Positions 8,008 through 15,952 of a DNA stretch of 64,000 nucleotides are shown here, piece after piece. The position numbers and the translations under genes were made by a program. Source of the DNA: Bacteroidota bacterium (GTDB lineage Bacteria; Bacteroidota; Bacteroidia; 2-12-FULL-35-15). The stretch spans positions 62,001 to 126,000 of the forward strand of contig CANFRC010000001.1 of assembly GCA_947449315.1 (NCBI GenBank), in the 5' to 3' direction. Under the pieces are notes generated by a model, which was given only the letters and a program-made list of their open reading frames with translations, made no database searches and was not told the DNA's origin. The first letter of the stretch is position 1; each line of letters starts with the position of its first letter.

Positions 8008-10206
8008 ATGAAATTCAGAATCTTTACGAGTATCCTCTTTTTTACAATTTTTTCTTTCAATTCCTTTGGTTTAGGTTGCACAACACCTTCCATAACGTCT
8101 CAACCTTCCAGTGCGATTGTTTGTTTAGGAGGTACTGCTTCTTTCAGCATAACAGCCACAGGTCCTAGTTTAGTATACCAATGGCAGGTGGATCAAGGAT
8201 CGGGTTTTGTCAACTTATCCAATGTGGCTCCTTATTCGGGTGTTACAACATCTACCTTAACAATAACAGGAGTTACTATGGTTTTAAGCGATTATGTATA
8301 CCGTTGTGTTGTTAGCAATGGCTGTATCCCTGATGCTGTAAGTTTCTCAGTAATTTTAAAAGTAAATGTGCCACCAACTATCTATACACAGCCTGTTAAT
8401 AGCGCAATTTGTTTAGGTGATAATAGTTTTTTTGCTGTTACAGCAAGTGGTTCCAGTCTATCTTACCAATGGCAAGTGAATACCGGTTCGGGCTTTGTAA
8501 ACGTTCCGGCTGCAGCACCTTATACTGGTGATACCACGGCAACACTCTATATCACTGGTGCAACAGCAGGAATGAATGGCTATGTTTATCAATGTATTAT
8601 CACAGGCGATTGTCCGCCAGCAATAACAACGACTTCAGCCACCTTAACTATCAATGCAATTCCTACTATCACGGTTCAACCGACCAATGCAACTGTTTGT
8701 GAGGGTGGCAGTGCCTCCTTTTCTGTGACTGCAACGGGAACAGGTTTAACGTATCAATGGCAGGTAGATCAGGGCAGTGGTTACTTCAATCTGATCGATT
8801 CTGCAGTCTATTCAGGAGTATCAACTTCTGTAGTATCCATTTCGGGTGCAACGATGGGAATGAACGGTTATTCTTACCAATGTGTTATTTCTGGTGCTTG
8901 TGCAACCACTGCAACTACTTCGTATCATCCACTGATTGTTCATCCGACATATGTGAATTATAAACCTGTTACCATTTGTCAGGGTGACAGCACCATATTT
9001 GGAGGGAGCTATTACAATGAACCCGGTTTGTATCCGCATTTGTTTTCTTCAGCCTTTGGTTGCGATTCTTTGGTGTATCTATCGCTGAATGTTTCTTCCG
9101 CTTATTTATCAACTACTACCAGCAGCATTTGCGATGGAGATAGTATTTTGATAGGTGGTATCTTTCGTAAGGTAGCCGGAACCTATACGTATATTCTTCC
9201 AACAATAAGTGGTTGCGATAGTACCATTGAAAATACTTTGATGGTGAATCCATTCTATCATTTTTCACAGTCGGCAACCATTTGTGAGGGCGACAGTGTG
9301 TTGATTTTCGGAACGTATGAAAAAGTGGCGAATGCCTATTTCGATAACTATACAACGTATTTAGGTTGCGATAGCATTTATGCCTTCAATTTATTCGTGA
9401 ATCCTGTATACAACAACACTGTCAATGCGGGAATCTGCTCTGGCGATAGTCTGCTGATCGCAGGAGCCTATGAATCTGTTGCAGGGACTTACACACATGT
9501 GTATGCTTCCGTATCTGGTTGTGATAGCACTATTACAACGGTGTTGGCTGTTCATCCGGTCAGCAGTAGTTTTCAGGCAGCAAGCATTTGTTCGAACGAT
9601 AGTATTTTCTTAGGTGGTGCCTATCAGCATTCTGCCGGCACTTATACCGATAATTTAACTTCTATATTTGGATGTGATAGTACGGTTGTTACAACGCTCG
9701 CTGTGACTACAGCACCCAATGTCACATTAGATTTCTCATCTCTTCCTCTGATCTGTTCTTTTTCTAGTCCATTTGTTTTAACAGCTGGTTCGCCCGCTGG
9801 AGGAACCTATTCTGGAGTAGGCGTTTCTGGCGGCAATCTATTTACGCCATCAGCTTCTATTATCGGAACTTGGGGGATACTTTATACTTATTCTGATTCT
9901 GTTGGTTGTTCTGTTTCTGCAGTTGATTCAATTGCAGTATCGGTATGCGGAGGAATAGCTGAATTGATGAGTGATAACGACTTTTCAGTGTATCCGAATC
10001 CATTTGCTGACCAGTTTACTATTTCTTCAACTTTTAATACTCCTGTTCACTTAACAATCATAAATGTGTTAGGAGAGACAGTTCATTCACAAATTATAAA
10101 AACCGGAAACACCCAGATCAATATGAGTTCGATGGCAAAAGGGATTTATTTCATAAAGATAAATGATGCTGTTAGTTCTACTTCGAAGAAAATAATTAAA
10201 GAATAA
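8008..10206 (+). CDS. Large T9SS-secreted repeat protein (Ig-like plus GCDS repeats)
   Basis: 732 residues with a signal peptide (about residues 1-22). Three Ig-like repeats of about 95 residues follow (about 28-312). Each has a Cys near the start, a (L/Y)xYQWQVxxGSGxxN core and a late Y(Q/R)C. Next come five repeats of about 48 residues (about 315-570), each opening with xICxGDS or similar and closing with GCDS. The C-terminus is a type A T9SS sorting domain beginning SVYPNPFADQF and ending in basic KKIIKE. It should be exported by Sec, then secreted and anchored by T9SS. It is probably a cell-surface adhesin or structural protein; no enzymatic domain is seen. It stands alone between two terminators. 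Confidence 0.85.
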   Translation: MKFRIFTSILFFTIFSFNSFGLGCTTPSITSQPSSAIVCLGGTASFSITATGPSLVYQWQVDQGSGFVNLSNVAPYSGVTTSTLTITGVTMVLSDYVYRCVVSNGCIPDAVSFSVILKVNVPPTIYTQPVNSAICLGDNSFFAVTASGSSLSYQWQVNTGSGFVNVPAAAPYTGDTTATLYITGATAGMNGYVYQCIITGDCPPAITTTSATLTINAIPTITVQPTNATVCEGGSASFSVTATGTGLTYQWQVDQGSGYFNLIDSAVYSGVSTSVVSISGATMGMNGYSYQCVISGACATTATTSYHPLIVHPTYVNYKPVTICQGDSTIFGGSYYNEPGLYPHLFSSAFGCDSLVYLSLNVSSAYLSTTTSSICDGDSILIGGIFRKVAGTYTYILPTISGCDSTIENTLMVNPFYHFSQSATICEGDSVLIFGTYEKVANAYFDNYTTYLGCDSIYAFNLFVNPVYNNTVNAGICSGDSLLIAGAYESVAGTYTHVYASVSGCDSTITTVLAVHPVSSSFQAASICSNDSIFLGGAYQHSAGTYTDNLTSIFGCDSTVVTTLAVTTAPNVTLDFSSLPLICSFSSPFVLTAGSPAGGTYSGVGVSGGNLFTPSASIIGTWGILYTYSDSVGCSVSAVDSIAVSVCGGIAELMSDNDFSVYPNPFADQFTISSTFNTPVHLTIINVLGETVHSQIIKTGNTQINMSSMAKGIYFIKINDAVSSTSKKIIKE
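8089..9718 (+). repeat. Tandem protein-coding repeats (three Ig-like, five GCDS)
   Basis: Within the T9SS protein gene, three units of about 285 bases (about 8089-8944) share a TACCAATGGCAGGT-like core. These are followed by five units of about 145 bases (about 8975-9718), each with a GGTTGCGATAG-like core encoding GCDS. The copies have diverged at the nucleotide level, so recent recombination is not evident. Confidence 0.75.
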
Positions 10207-10269
10207 CCGAGAAGGTAAGGTTTAATTAAATGTAGCACGTCATGTGCAAATTCTTATTCATAGACATTC

Positions 10270-10306
10270 AAAAAGCCCTTTCAATTGATTTTGAAAGGGC
10301 TTTTTT
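10270..10306 (+). terminator. Terminator after the large T9SS gene
   Basis: AAAAAGCCCTTTCAA at 10270-10284 pairs perfectly with TTGAAAGGGCTTTTT at 10291-10305 around a 6-base loop, followed by T. A strong intrinsic terminator. Confidence 0.9.
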
Positions 10307-10356
10307 CATAATATTAAAAAAATAAATATGAAAAATCGAAACATCAAAAATAAATG

Positions 10357-10364
10357 TATCTTTG
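10357..10364 (+). promoter_or_regulatory. -7 box of pyrRB, almost touching the start codon
   Basis: TATCTTTG matches TAnnTTTG exactly and ends only 9 bases before the first in-frame ATG (10374). The TTG inside the box is in frame and could be mistaken for a start codon. The predicted leader is about 5 bases. Confidence 0.6.
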
Positions 10365-10373
10365 TTCTCTAGT

Positions 10374-10913
10374 ATGATGAAGCCACGAATCATTTTAGAT
10401 AATAAACACTTCGAAATTACCGTTACTCGGCTTTGTTACCAATTAATTGAAGTTCACAACGATTTTTCCAACACAGTAATCATAGGACTTCAACCCCGCG
10501 GCATTTATCTCGCAACACGCATTCAGAAAAAACTTCAGGAAATTCTAAAAAAGAAAGACATCAAATGTGGTAGTTTGGATATCACTTTTTATCGTGATGA
10601 TTTTCGCCAGAAAGAACTGGTTCCCAATAAAACAAACATCGATTTTATTATTGAAGGAAAAAATGTGATCATGGTGGATGATGTATTGTTTACAGGCAGA
10701 ACCATTCGAGCAGGATTAGATGCTATGTTGGCTTTCGGACGGCCCAACGATGTTGAATTACTCGTGCTGATCGACAGAAGACTAAGTAGACATTTACCGA
10801 TACAAGCAAAATACATAGGAAAGGTAATTGATTCTATTTCTTCCGAAAAAGTAAAAGTAGAGTGGAAAGAAACGGATGGGGCCGATAAAGTAACCTTATT
10901 GTCGAATGACTAA
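10374..10913 (+). CDS. pyrR: PyrR bifunctional regulator/uracil phosphoribosyltransferase
   Basis: 179 residues from the ATG at 10374 (MMKPRII); the next codon is also ATG. The fold is a type I phosphoribosyltransferase, with the PRPP-binding loop IMVDDVLFTGRTIRA near residues 97-111 and GLQPRG near 42-47. PyrR proteins bind UMP and pyr mRNA leaders to attenuate pyrimidine genes, and many also make UMP from uracil. pyrB follows after 12 bases, clearly one operon. An in-frame TTG at 10362 is rejected as start because it lies inside the -7 box. With such a short leader there is no room for a classical PyrR attenuator upstream of this operon. Confidence 0.9.
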   Translation: MMKPRIILDNKHFEITVTRLCYQLIEVHNDFSNTVIIGLQPRGIYLATRIQKKLQEILKKKDIKCGSLDITFYRDDFRQKELVPNKTNIDFIIEGKNVIMVDDVLFTGRTIRAGLDAMLAFGRPNDVELLVLIDRRLSRHLPIQAKYIGKVIDSISSEKVKVEWKETDGADKVTLLSND

Positions 10914-10925
10914 AGAAAACAACTA

Positions 10926-11849
10926 ATGACTAAACTGAGTACGAAACATCTTCTCGGAATAAAAGAGCTGAATGCCGATGATATTAATTTGATATTGAGC
11001 ACAGCAGAAAGTTTTAAAGAAGTCATTAATCGTCCTATTAAAAAAGTTCCCTCCCTCAGAGACATTACCATTGCTAATTTATTTTTTGAAAATTCCACTA
11101 GAACAAAATTATCTTTCGAATTAGCCGAAAAACGATTGAGTGCGGATGTGGTGAATTTTTCTGCTGCAGCCTCTTCTGTAAAAAAAGGCGAAACATTGAT
11201 TGATACGGTAAACAATATCTTAGCCATGAAAGTGGATATGGTGGTCATGCGTCATCCGAATCCGGGAGCAGCTGTTTTCTTATCAAAACACATTGATGCA
11301 AAAATTGTAAATGCCGGAGATGGCGCACACGAACATCCGACGCAAGCATTGCTAGATGCCTTTTCCATAAAAGAAAAATTAGGCAGCATCAAAGGAAAGA
11401 AGATCGCAATCATTGGCGATATCTTGCACTCACGAGTTGCCTTATCAAATATCTTCTGCTTACAAAAACTAGGTGCCCAAGTTATGGTTTGCGGACCAAC
11501 CACATTGATGCCGAAATACATTCATAGTTTGGGCGTAAAAGTAGAACACGACTTACGCAAAGCACTTGAATGGTGCGATGTAGCCAATATGCTGCGAATT
11601 CAACTAGAACGACAAGACATAAAATATTTTCCTTCCTTACGTGAATACACTATGCTGTTCGGGCTGAACAAAGACTTGCTGGATTCACTCTCTAAAAAAA
11701 TTGTGGTGATGCATCCTGGTCCAATAAATCGCGGCGTTGAGATTACCAGCGATGTTGCCGACAGCGCTCAAAGTATTATTCTGGATCAGGTAGAGAATGG
11801 CGTAGCCGTGAGAATGGCGGTACTTTTTTTATTGGCAGGCAGAGTTTAA
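10926..11849 (+). CDS. pyrB: Aspartate carbamoyltransferase catalytic chain
   Basis: 307 residues, the usual catalytic-chain length. It carries the carbamoyl-phosphate motif STRTKLSFE near residues 57-65, HPTQALLDA, and the C-terminal MHPGPINRG. It makes N-carbamoylaspartate, the first committed step of pyrimidine synthesis, in the cytoplasm. No pyrI regulatory chain follows. It is the second gene of pyrRB; a dihydroorotase homologue and pyrD lie elsewhere in the window. Confidence 0.96.
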   Translation: MTKLSTKHLLGIKELNADDINLILSTAESFKEVINRPIKKVPSLRDITIANLFFENSTRTKLSFELAEKRLSADVVNFSAAASSVKKGETLIDTVNNILAMKVDMVVMRHPNPGAAVFLSKHIDAKIVNAGDGAHEHPTQALLDAFSIKEKLGSIKGKKIAIIGDILHSRVALSNIFCLQKLGAQVMVCGPTTLMPKYIHSLGVKVEHDLRKALEWCDVANMLRIQLERQDIKYFPSLREYTMLFGLNKDLLDSLSKKIVVMHPGPINRGVEITSDVADSAQSIILDQVENGVAVRMAVLFLLAGRV

Positions 11850-11945
11850 CAGCGACAGCTTAAAATGAAAAAAGCAATCAAAACAGAGTTCATACAATGG
11901 CTTTAATAAGCCAAGTAGCATGTAAAAAAATGTTAGAAATCAATA

Positions 11946-11977
11946 TTGGTTTCTACAGCAAAATATTCTTATATTTG
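11946..11977 (+). promoter_or_regulatory. Promoter of the STAS-domain gene
   Basis: TTG at 11946-11948, 21 bases, then TATATTTG at 11970-11977. The spacing is one base beyond the usual range. The box ends 19 bases before the ATG at 11997. Confidence 0.6.
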
Positions 11978-11996
11978 CTTAAAGAATAAAATAAAC

Positions 11997-12347
11997 ATGA
12001 GTTTCAAAATAGATAGGACGGATAAATACACAATTATTAAGCTGTTGGCAGAGAAGTTGGATGGTAATCTAGCCCCTTCTTTAAAGTCAGAGTTGGTTGT
12101 GATCACTACCGATGGTTCTAAAAATATCATCATTGATATGGCAGATACCCGTTATTGCGATTCATCCGGATTAAGCGCTATTTTGGTTGCTAACCGTCTT
12201 TGTAAAAACAGTCAGGGTATGTTTGTCTTAACAGGTTTGCAAGAGCCGGTAAAAAAACTAATCACAATCACTCAATTAGATACAATTTTAAATATCACCA
12301 ATACATTGCTTGAAGCTCAGGAAATGATTGGTGTGACTACTCAATAA
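11997..12347 (+). CDS. STAS-domain protein (anti-sigma factor antagonist-like)
   Basis: 116 residues from the ATG at 11997; an in-frame TTG at 11946 is part of the promoter. It is a single STAS domain with the DMADTRYCDSSGLSAIL segment, where Ser (about residue 60) sits at the site phosphorylated in SpoIIAA/RsbV-type antagonists. These proteins switch partner kinases or sigma regulators by phosphorylation. No anti-sigma kinase or phosphatase gene is adjacent, so the partner is unknown. A T9SS protein gene follows after 25 bases, perhaps by read-through. Confidence 0.85.
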   Translation: MSFKIDRTDKYTIIKLLAEKLDGNLAPSLKSELVVITTDGSKNIIIDMADTRYCDSSGLSAILVANRLCKNSQGMFVLTGLQEPVKKLITITQLDTILNITNTLLEAQEMIGVTTQ

Positions 12348-12372
12348 TTATAAACCCTAAAAAATCAAACCT

Positions 12373-13128
12373 ATGACTAAAAAATTACTTTCTACATTTT
12401 TATTTGTTGCTTCAGTTGCAATTTCTAGCATGAATGCACAATGTGTTCCTAATGTTTCTTGTATCCCAGCGGGTGCAACTTATGGAATTTGTCCTGACAG
12501 TGCAACTGGTATGGCAATTGGTACTGTTGGTGTTCCTTACACTCAGGTAATGAGTATGATGGTTCCAGTTGATGCTACAGACTTTGGATTTGCGGGTGTA
12601 CCAATCACTTCCATTGATATTGTTAGTGTTGACAGTTTAGCTCCAGGTTTATCTTATGTTTGTTCTCCTGCTGGATGTAGTTTCCCTGGAAATTCAAATG
12701 GTTGTATTTTGATCACCGGAACACCTTCTACTGTATGGAATCATCAGGTGATTGTAAATGCAATGGGGCATGCAACTGTTGTTGTTCCAATTAGTATTCC
12801 TCAAACCAACAAACAATACAGAAGTATCGTTGTTGCAGCAGCTGGAATCGAATCGTTAGATATGACAAAATTTGATGTAGATCAAAACAGTCCGAATCCA
12901 TTCTCAGAAAATACAGAGATTCATTTCTCATCTGTAAGTGCTTCCAATGTTGACTTTAAAGTTTACAATGTGCTAGGTGATGTTGTATTTAATAATCAAT
13001 TCAGATCAGAAAAGGGTGTGAACACAATCAAGGTTGCTGCGAATTCTTTTTCTCCTGGCGTTTACATTTATTCAATCACGAATGGTGATAAAACCATCAC
13101 AAAACGAATGATTGTTGCAAGTAAATAA
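12373..13128 (+). CDS. T9SS-secreted protein of unknown function
   Basis: 251 residues with a signal peptide ending near NAQ23. The middle part (25-150) is rich in Cys, Pro and Gly and contains a putative-Ig-like stretch (SVDSLAPGLSY ... CILITGTPS). The C-terminal type A T9SS sorting domain starts VDQNSPNPFSENTE near 174 and ends KRMIVASK. I do not recognise a catalytic domain. Its stop overlaps the start of the RNase Z gene by one base (TAATG), so the two are translationally coupled, an unexpected pairing of a secreted and a tRNA-processing protein. Confidence 0.78.
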   Translation: MTKKLLSTFLFVASVAISSMNAQCVPNVSCIPAGATYGICPDSATGMAIGTVGVPYTQVMSMMVPVDATDFGFAGVPITSIDIVSVDSLAPGLSYVCSPAGCSFPGNSNGCILITGTPSTVWNHQVIVNAMGHATVVVPISIPQTNKQYRSIVVAAAGIESLDMTKFDVDQNSPNPFSENTEIHFSSVSASNVDFKVYNVLGDVVFNNQFRSEKGVNTIKVAANSFSPGVYIYSITNGDKTITKRMIVASK

Positions 13129-14048
13129 TGCAAAATTTTGAATTAACTATTTTAGGTTGCAGCAGTGCAACTCCTACTTCAAAACGCAATCCAACCGCTC
13201 AGCTATTAAACATAGCTGAGCGGTTTTTTTTGATAGATTGTGGAGAAGCAACCCAAATACAACTTCGTAAGTTTAAACTCAAATTCCAGCGCATCAACCA
13301 TATTTTCATCAGCCATTTGCATGGCGATCATTATTTGGGTTTGTTGGGATTGCTATCCAGTATGCATTTATTAGGCAGAACTGTAGAAATTCATTTGTAC
13401 TGTCCGGCCGAATTGCAAGAGATCATTGAAGTGCAATTCAAGCATTCTCAATCCTACATCAATTATCAAATCATTTATCATCCGCATCAATACTTACACA
13501 ACGACCTAATTTTTGAAGATGAGCGCGTTGAGGTCAGAACCATTGTTCTAAATCATCGAATCCCTTGTTGTGGATTTGTTTTTAAAGAAAAGCCTTTAAT
13601 GGCGAATATCTCCAAAGAGATCATTCATCAGTACGGACTTTCTATTGATCAGATTTTGGCTATTAAGAAAGGAGCGGACCTTGTTTCAGATACAGGAACA
13701 GTGATCCCCAATGCTCAGCTTGTTGTTTCTATGCAAGCACCTCGAAGTTATGTGTATTGTTCTGATACAAGTTACGATGAGCGCATCATTGAATACATCA
13801 AAGGTGCTAATCTCTTATATCATGAAGCAACTTTCTTAGACGAAATGAGTGCAAGAGCTAAAGAAACATACCATACTACTGCTTTGCAAGCCGGAACGAT
13901 GGCTAAAAAAGCGGGAGTTCAGCAATTGATGATCGGACATTATTCAGCACGTTATAAAGATCTTCAACCCTTGTTGGATGAAGCTCGGTCTGTTTTTGAC
14001 AATACGATTCTGGCTATTGAAGGTGAAAGCACTGTTGTTGGGCATTAG
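13128..14048 (+). CDS. rnz: Ribonuclease Z
   Basis: 306 residues, full length for the short RNase Z. The metallo-beta-lactamase motif HLHGDH (His63, His65, Asp67, His68) is intact. The family opening LGCSSATPT and late H ligands (LYHEATF, MIGHYSARY) are present. It removes 3' trailers of tRNA precursors. It starts in the TAATG overlap with the upstream T9SS gene. A long inverted repeat follows and may end the transcript. Confidence 0.94.
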   Translation: MQNFELTILGCSSATPTSKRNPTAQLLNIAERFFLIDCGEATQIQLRKFKLKFQRINHIFISHLHGDHYLGLLGLLSSMHLLGRTVEIHLYCPAELQEIIEVQFKHSQSYINYQIIYHPHQYLHNDLIFEDERVEVRTIVLNHRIPCCGFVFKEKPLMANISKEIIHQYGLSIDQILAIKKGADLVSDTGTVIPNAQLVVSMQAPRSYVYCSDTSYDERIIEYIKGANLLYHEATFLDEMSARAKETYHTTALQAGTMAKKAGVQQLMIGHYSARYKDLQPLLDEARSVFDNTILAIEGESTVVGH

Positions 14049-14071
14049 CTGCTCAGGATGTTTATCCCATT

Positions 14072-14206
14072 TTTACCACAGAGGCTCATAGAAAAAGAAG
14101 AAGCTAAAACTTTATATAGTAACACATAGTAAGAAAACGTTTAAACGATTTCAGCTACGAGTTTTTTATGCTTTCTTTTCTTTTTTCTATGTTTCTATGT
14201 GGTTAA
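14072..14206. repeat. Long imperfect inverted repeat after rnz
   Basis: The left arm at about 14072-14104 begins TTTACCACAGAG and runs into CATAGAAAAAGAAG. It is matched in inverted orientation by about 14170-14206, which ends in CTATGTGGTTAA. Both arms share ACCACA, CATAGAAAAA and GAA runs. The centre holds the perfect 10-base palindrome CGTTTAAACG. It could fold into a stem of more than 25 pairs. It resembles dispersed intergenic palindromes in this phylum and may end rnz transcription, though no T run follows. Confidence 0.6.
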
Positions 14207-14269
14207 TTTATAGAAAAGCCCATTGCGTATGACATTCATCAGCTCCTGAAAAATAATTGAAAAAATAGT

Positions 14270-14299
14270 TTGCAGGAACCAATCCAATCTGTATTTTTG
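14270..14299 (+). promoter_or_regulatory. Promoter of the response regulator gene
   Basis: TTG at 14270-14272, 19 bases, then TATTTTTG at 14292-14299. Transcription should begin near 14304, which is exactly the first base of the palindrome described next. Confidence 0.65.
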
Positions 14300-14303
14300 A
14301 CCA

Positions 14304-14326
14304 TTATTTAAAATCAGTCTAAATAA
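14304..14326 (+). promoter_or_regulatory. Imperfect 23-base palindrome at the transcription start (operator 1)
   Basis: The arms TTATTTA and TAAATAA flank AAATCAGTC; 9 of 11 symmetric pairs match. It lies 4 bases after the -7 box and 7 bases before the GTG start. It is identical at 21 of 23 positions to the element at 15087-15109. It looks like a repressor site of the Fur/DtxR size class; the binding protein is unknown. Confidence 0.6.
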
Positions 14327-14333
14327 CTTTTTT

Positions 14334-15005
14334 GTGGAAAAAATCAGCATTACAATCGCCGACAGTCACTTTTTAAGCCGCAAAGGTTTGGCAGTTCTGT
14401 TAAATGAAAACACTGATTTTACATTGATTGCAGAAGCATTAAGTAGTTCCGACCTTGTCAGTCAATCCAAATTCTACAAACCGGATCTGATTATCATTGA
14501 TTATACATCCTTTAATTATAGTCTAGAAGGTTTATTCCTGATAGTAAAGAAATACCCCCAATCAAAATTATTAGCGATTACCGATGTTCAACCCAATGAG
14601 ATCATTTCTAAAGCATTGGCAATAGGAGTAACTAGTCATCTGTTAAAAGATTGTGATCAGGACGAGATAATTGAAGCAATCTATAAAACGGCACTTGGCG
14701 AAAAATTTATATGTGGAAAAATTGTTTCGAACATCATGGAAGAGAAACCAGAAAATATATCCGAATATTCTTGTGAAGGTTTGAACATTAGTGACCGTGA
14801 AATGGAGATCATTAAGTTGATTGCTGAAGGTTCTTCGAACAAGGAAGTGGCCGATAAATTGTTTTTAAGTACACATACCGTTACTACACACCGTAAAAAT
14901 ATCATGAACAAACTAGGCGTGAATAATACTGCTGGTTTGGTTCTTTTTGCTGTTCGCGAAAACCTCGTAAGCCCGAATCATTTTTTGTTTTCGGCTGTTA
15001 ATTAA
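14334..15005 (+). CDS. NarL/LuxR-family response regulator
   Basis: 223 residues, starting at GTG 14334. An N-terminal receiver domain (1-118) has Asp10 in the acidic pocket, the phospho-acceptor Asp56 (DLIIID), Thr83 and Lys105. A C-terminal LuxR-type helix-turn-helix (about 150-212) carries ISDREMEIIKLIAEG and the recognition helix region STHTVTTHRKNIM. It should bind DNA as a phosphorylation-dependent dimer. No histidine kinase is adjacent. The very short leader is almost entirely the palindrome at 14304-14326, so its own expression is probably controlled by a second regulator shared with the next gene. Confidence 0.92.
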   Translation: MEKISITIADSHFLSRKGLAVLLNENTDFTLIAEALSSSDLVSQSKFYKPDLIIIDYTSFNYSLEGLFLIVKKYPQSKLLAITDVQPNEIISKALAIGVTSHLLKDCDQDEIIEAIYKTALGEKFICGKIVSNIMEEKPENISEYSCEGLNISDREMEIIKLIAEGSSNKEVADKLFLSTHTVTTHRKNIMNKLGVNNTAGLVLFAVRENLVSPNHFLFSAVN

Positions 15006-15050
15006 ATTCCATTTTTAGTTTACTTTTTTCAAAATACCATTAATTAGGTA

Positions 15051-15081
15051 TTGCCTCATCGTATCTCTCCATCTACATTTG
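15051..15081 (+). promoter_or_regulatory. Promoter of the barrel/cytochrome pair
   Basis: TTG at 15051-15053, 20 bases, then TACATTTG at 15074-15081. The predicted start of transcription (about 15086) abuts the palindrome at 15087, the same geometry as the upstream gene. Confidence 0.65.
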
Positions 15082-15086
15082 TGTCG

Positions 15087-15109
15087 TTATTTAAAATCAA
15101 TCTAAATAG
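15087..15109 (+). promoter_or_regulatory. Imperfect 23-base palindrome at the transcription start (operator 2)
   Basis: It differs from the copy at 14304-14326 only at positions 14 and 23. It begins 5 bases after the -7 box and ends 6 bases before the ATG at 15116. The matched sequence and matched position argue for a shared regulator or a shared RNA element. Confidence 0.6.
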
Positions 15110-15115
15110 ATTTCT

Positions 15116-15949
15116 ATGGCGTACAGATCAATTATTACGGTCTTTTCAATCTGTATTGGATCATTTTCAATTCATGCTCAGGACAGAATGTTTGTGCGGA
15201 CGTATCAAAGTTTGACATTGGCGAAAGGAGCAAAAGATTTAGAACTTTGGAGTACTTACCGGACTGGTCGGCAATATTTTTACAATCGGCTGGATCAGCG
15301 ATTGGAATTAGAGGTTGGGTTGACAGATAAATTGCAGACTTCAGTGTATTTAAATGTGGAGCATTCAGCCGAAGGTGCACATCTGGATACATTAGGAGGA
15401 ATAGCGGATACCAGTAGCAGCGGAATAATTAAGTCAACCTTGTTTTCTGTTTCTAGTGAATGGAAGCTGAAGCTTTCCGATCCTGTAGCAAATGCAATCG
15501 GGTCAGCACTTTATGCTGAATTAACAATAGCACCTAGCGAAGTAGAGGTAGAAGGGAAATTGATACTTGATAAAAAGACCAGCAAGAATATTTTTGCTCT
15601 AAATGTAGTGGGAGAATATGAAGTTGGTTTTGATGTAAAAAAAGGTAAAACGGAAAAGGAAAAAGAATTAAAGGCAGAAGTTGATCTTGCCTATATGCGT
15701 TTGTTGAAAGCACATGTAGGACTTGGATTGGAATTAAGGAATCATAATGTGATCGTTAAAAATCATGTCGAACATGCTGCTATGTTTGGCGGGCCAACTT
15801 TGTTTTACAGCAACACCAATTTTTTTATTATTTTAAATGTCTTACCGCAATGGTGCAATCTAAAGGTAAATGAGGCGAATTCGAAAAGTCTCGATCTGAG
15901 TGAATTTGAAAAAGTGGAATCACGATTGTTGATTGGATTTAGTTTTTAA
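15116..15949 (+). CDS. Predicted outer-membrane beta-barrel protein, unrecognised family
   Basis: 277 residues with a signal peptide ending near HAQ22. The mature part has alternating hydrophobic/polar strands (LELEVGLTDKLQTSVYLNVEH, SALYAELTIAP, KAHVGLGLELR) and ends in an aromatic residue (LIGFSF), as outer-membrane barrels do. A lysine-rich segment near 175-190 (KKGKTEKEKELK) could be a surface or periplasmic loop. I do not recognise the family. The gene for a mono-haem lipoprotein follows after 3 bases, so the two form an operon. Together they may serve electron transfer or metal handling in the envelope under control of the palindromic operator. Confidence 0.72.
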   Translation: MAYRSIITVFSICIGSFSIHAQDRMFVRTYQSLTLAKGAKDLELWSTYRTGRQYFYNRLDQRLELEVGLTDKLQTSVYLNVEHSAEGAHLDTLGGIADTSSSGIIKSTLFSVSSEWKLKLSDPVANAIGSALYAELTIAPSEVEVEGKLILDKKTSKNIFALNVVGEYEVGFDVKKGKTEKEKELKAEVDLAYMRLLKAHVGLGLELRNHNVIVKNHVEHAAMFGGPTLFYSNTNFFIILNVLPQWCNLKVNEANSKSLDLSEFEKVESRLLIGFSF

Positions 15950-15952
15950 AGA

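Noticed and set aside
10362-10373. TTG at 10362 as the pyrR start
   Set aside because: It lies inside the TATCTTTG promoter box; ATG at 10374 gives the normal PyrR length.
11898-11913. Hairpin TGGCTT/AAGCCA after pyrB as a terminator
   Set aside because: The stem is only 6 pairs and no T run follows on either strand, so it is too weak to call.
11946-11996. TTG at 11946 as the start of the STAS gene
   Set aside because: This TTG is the -33 element of the promoter, and translation from it would run through the -7 box.
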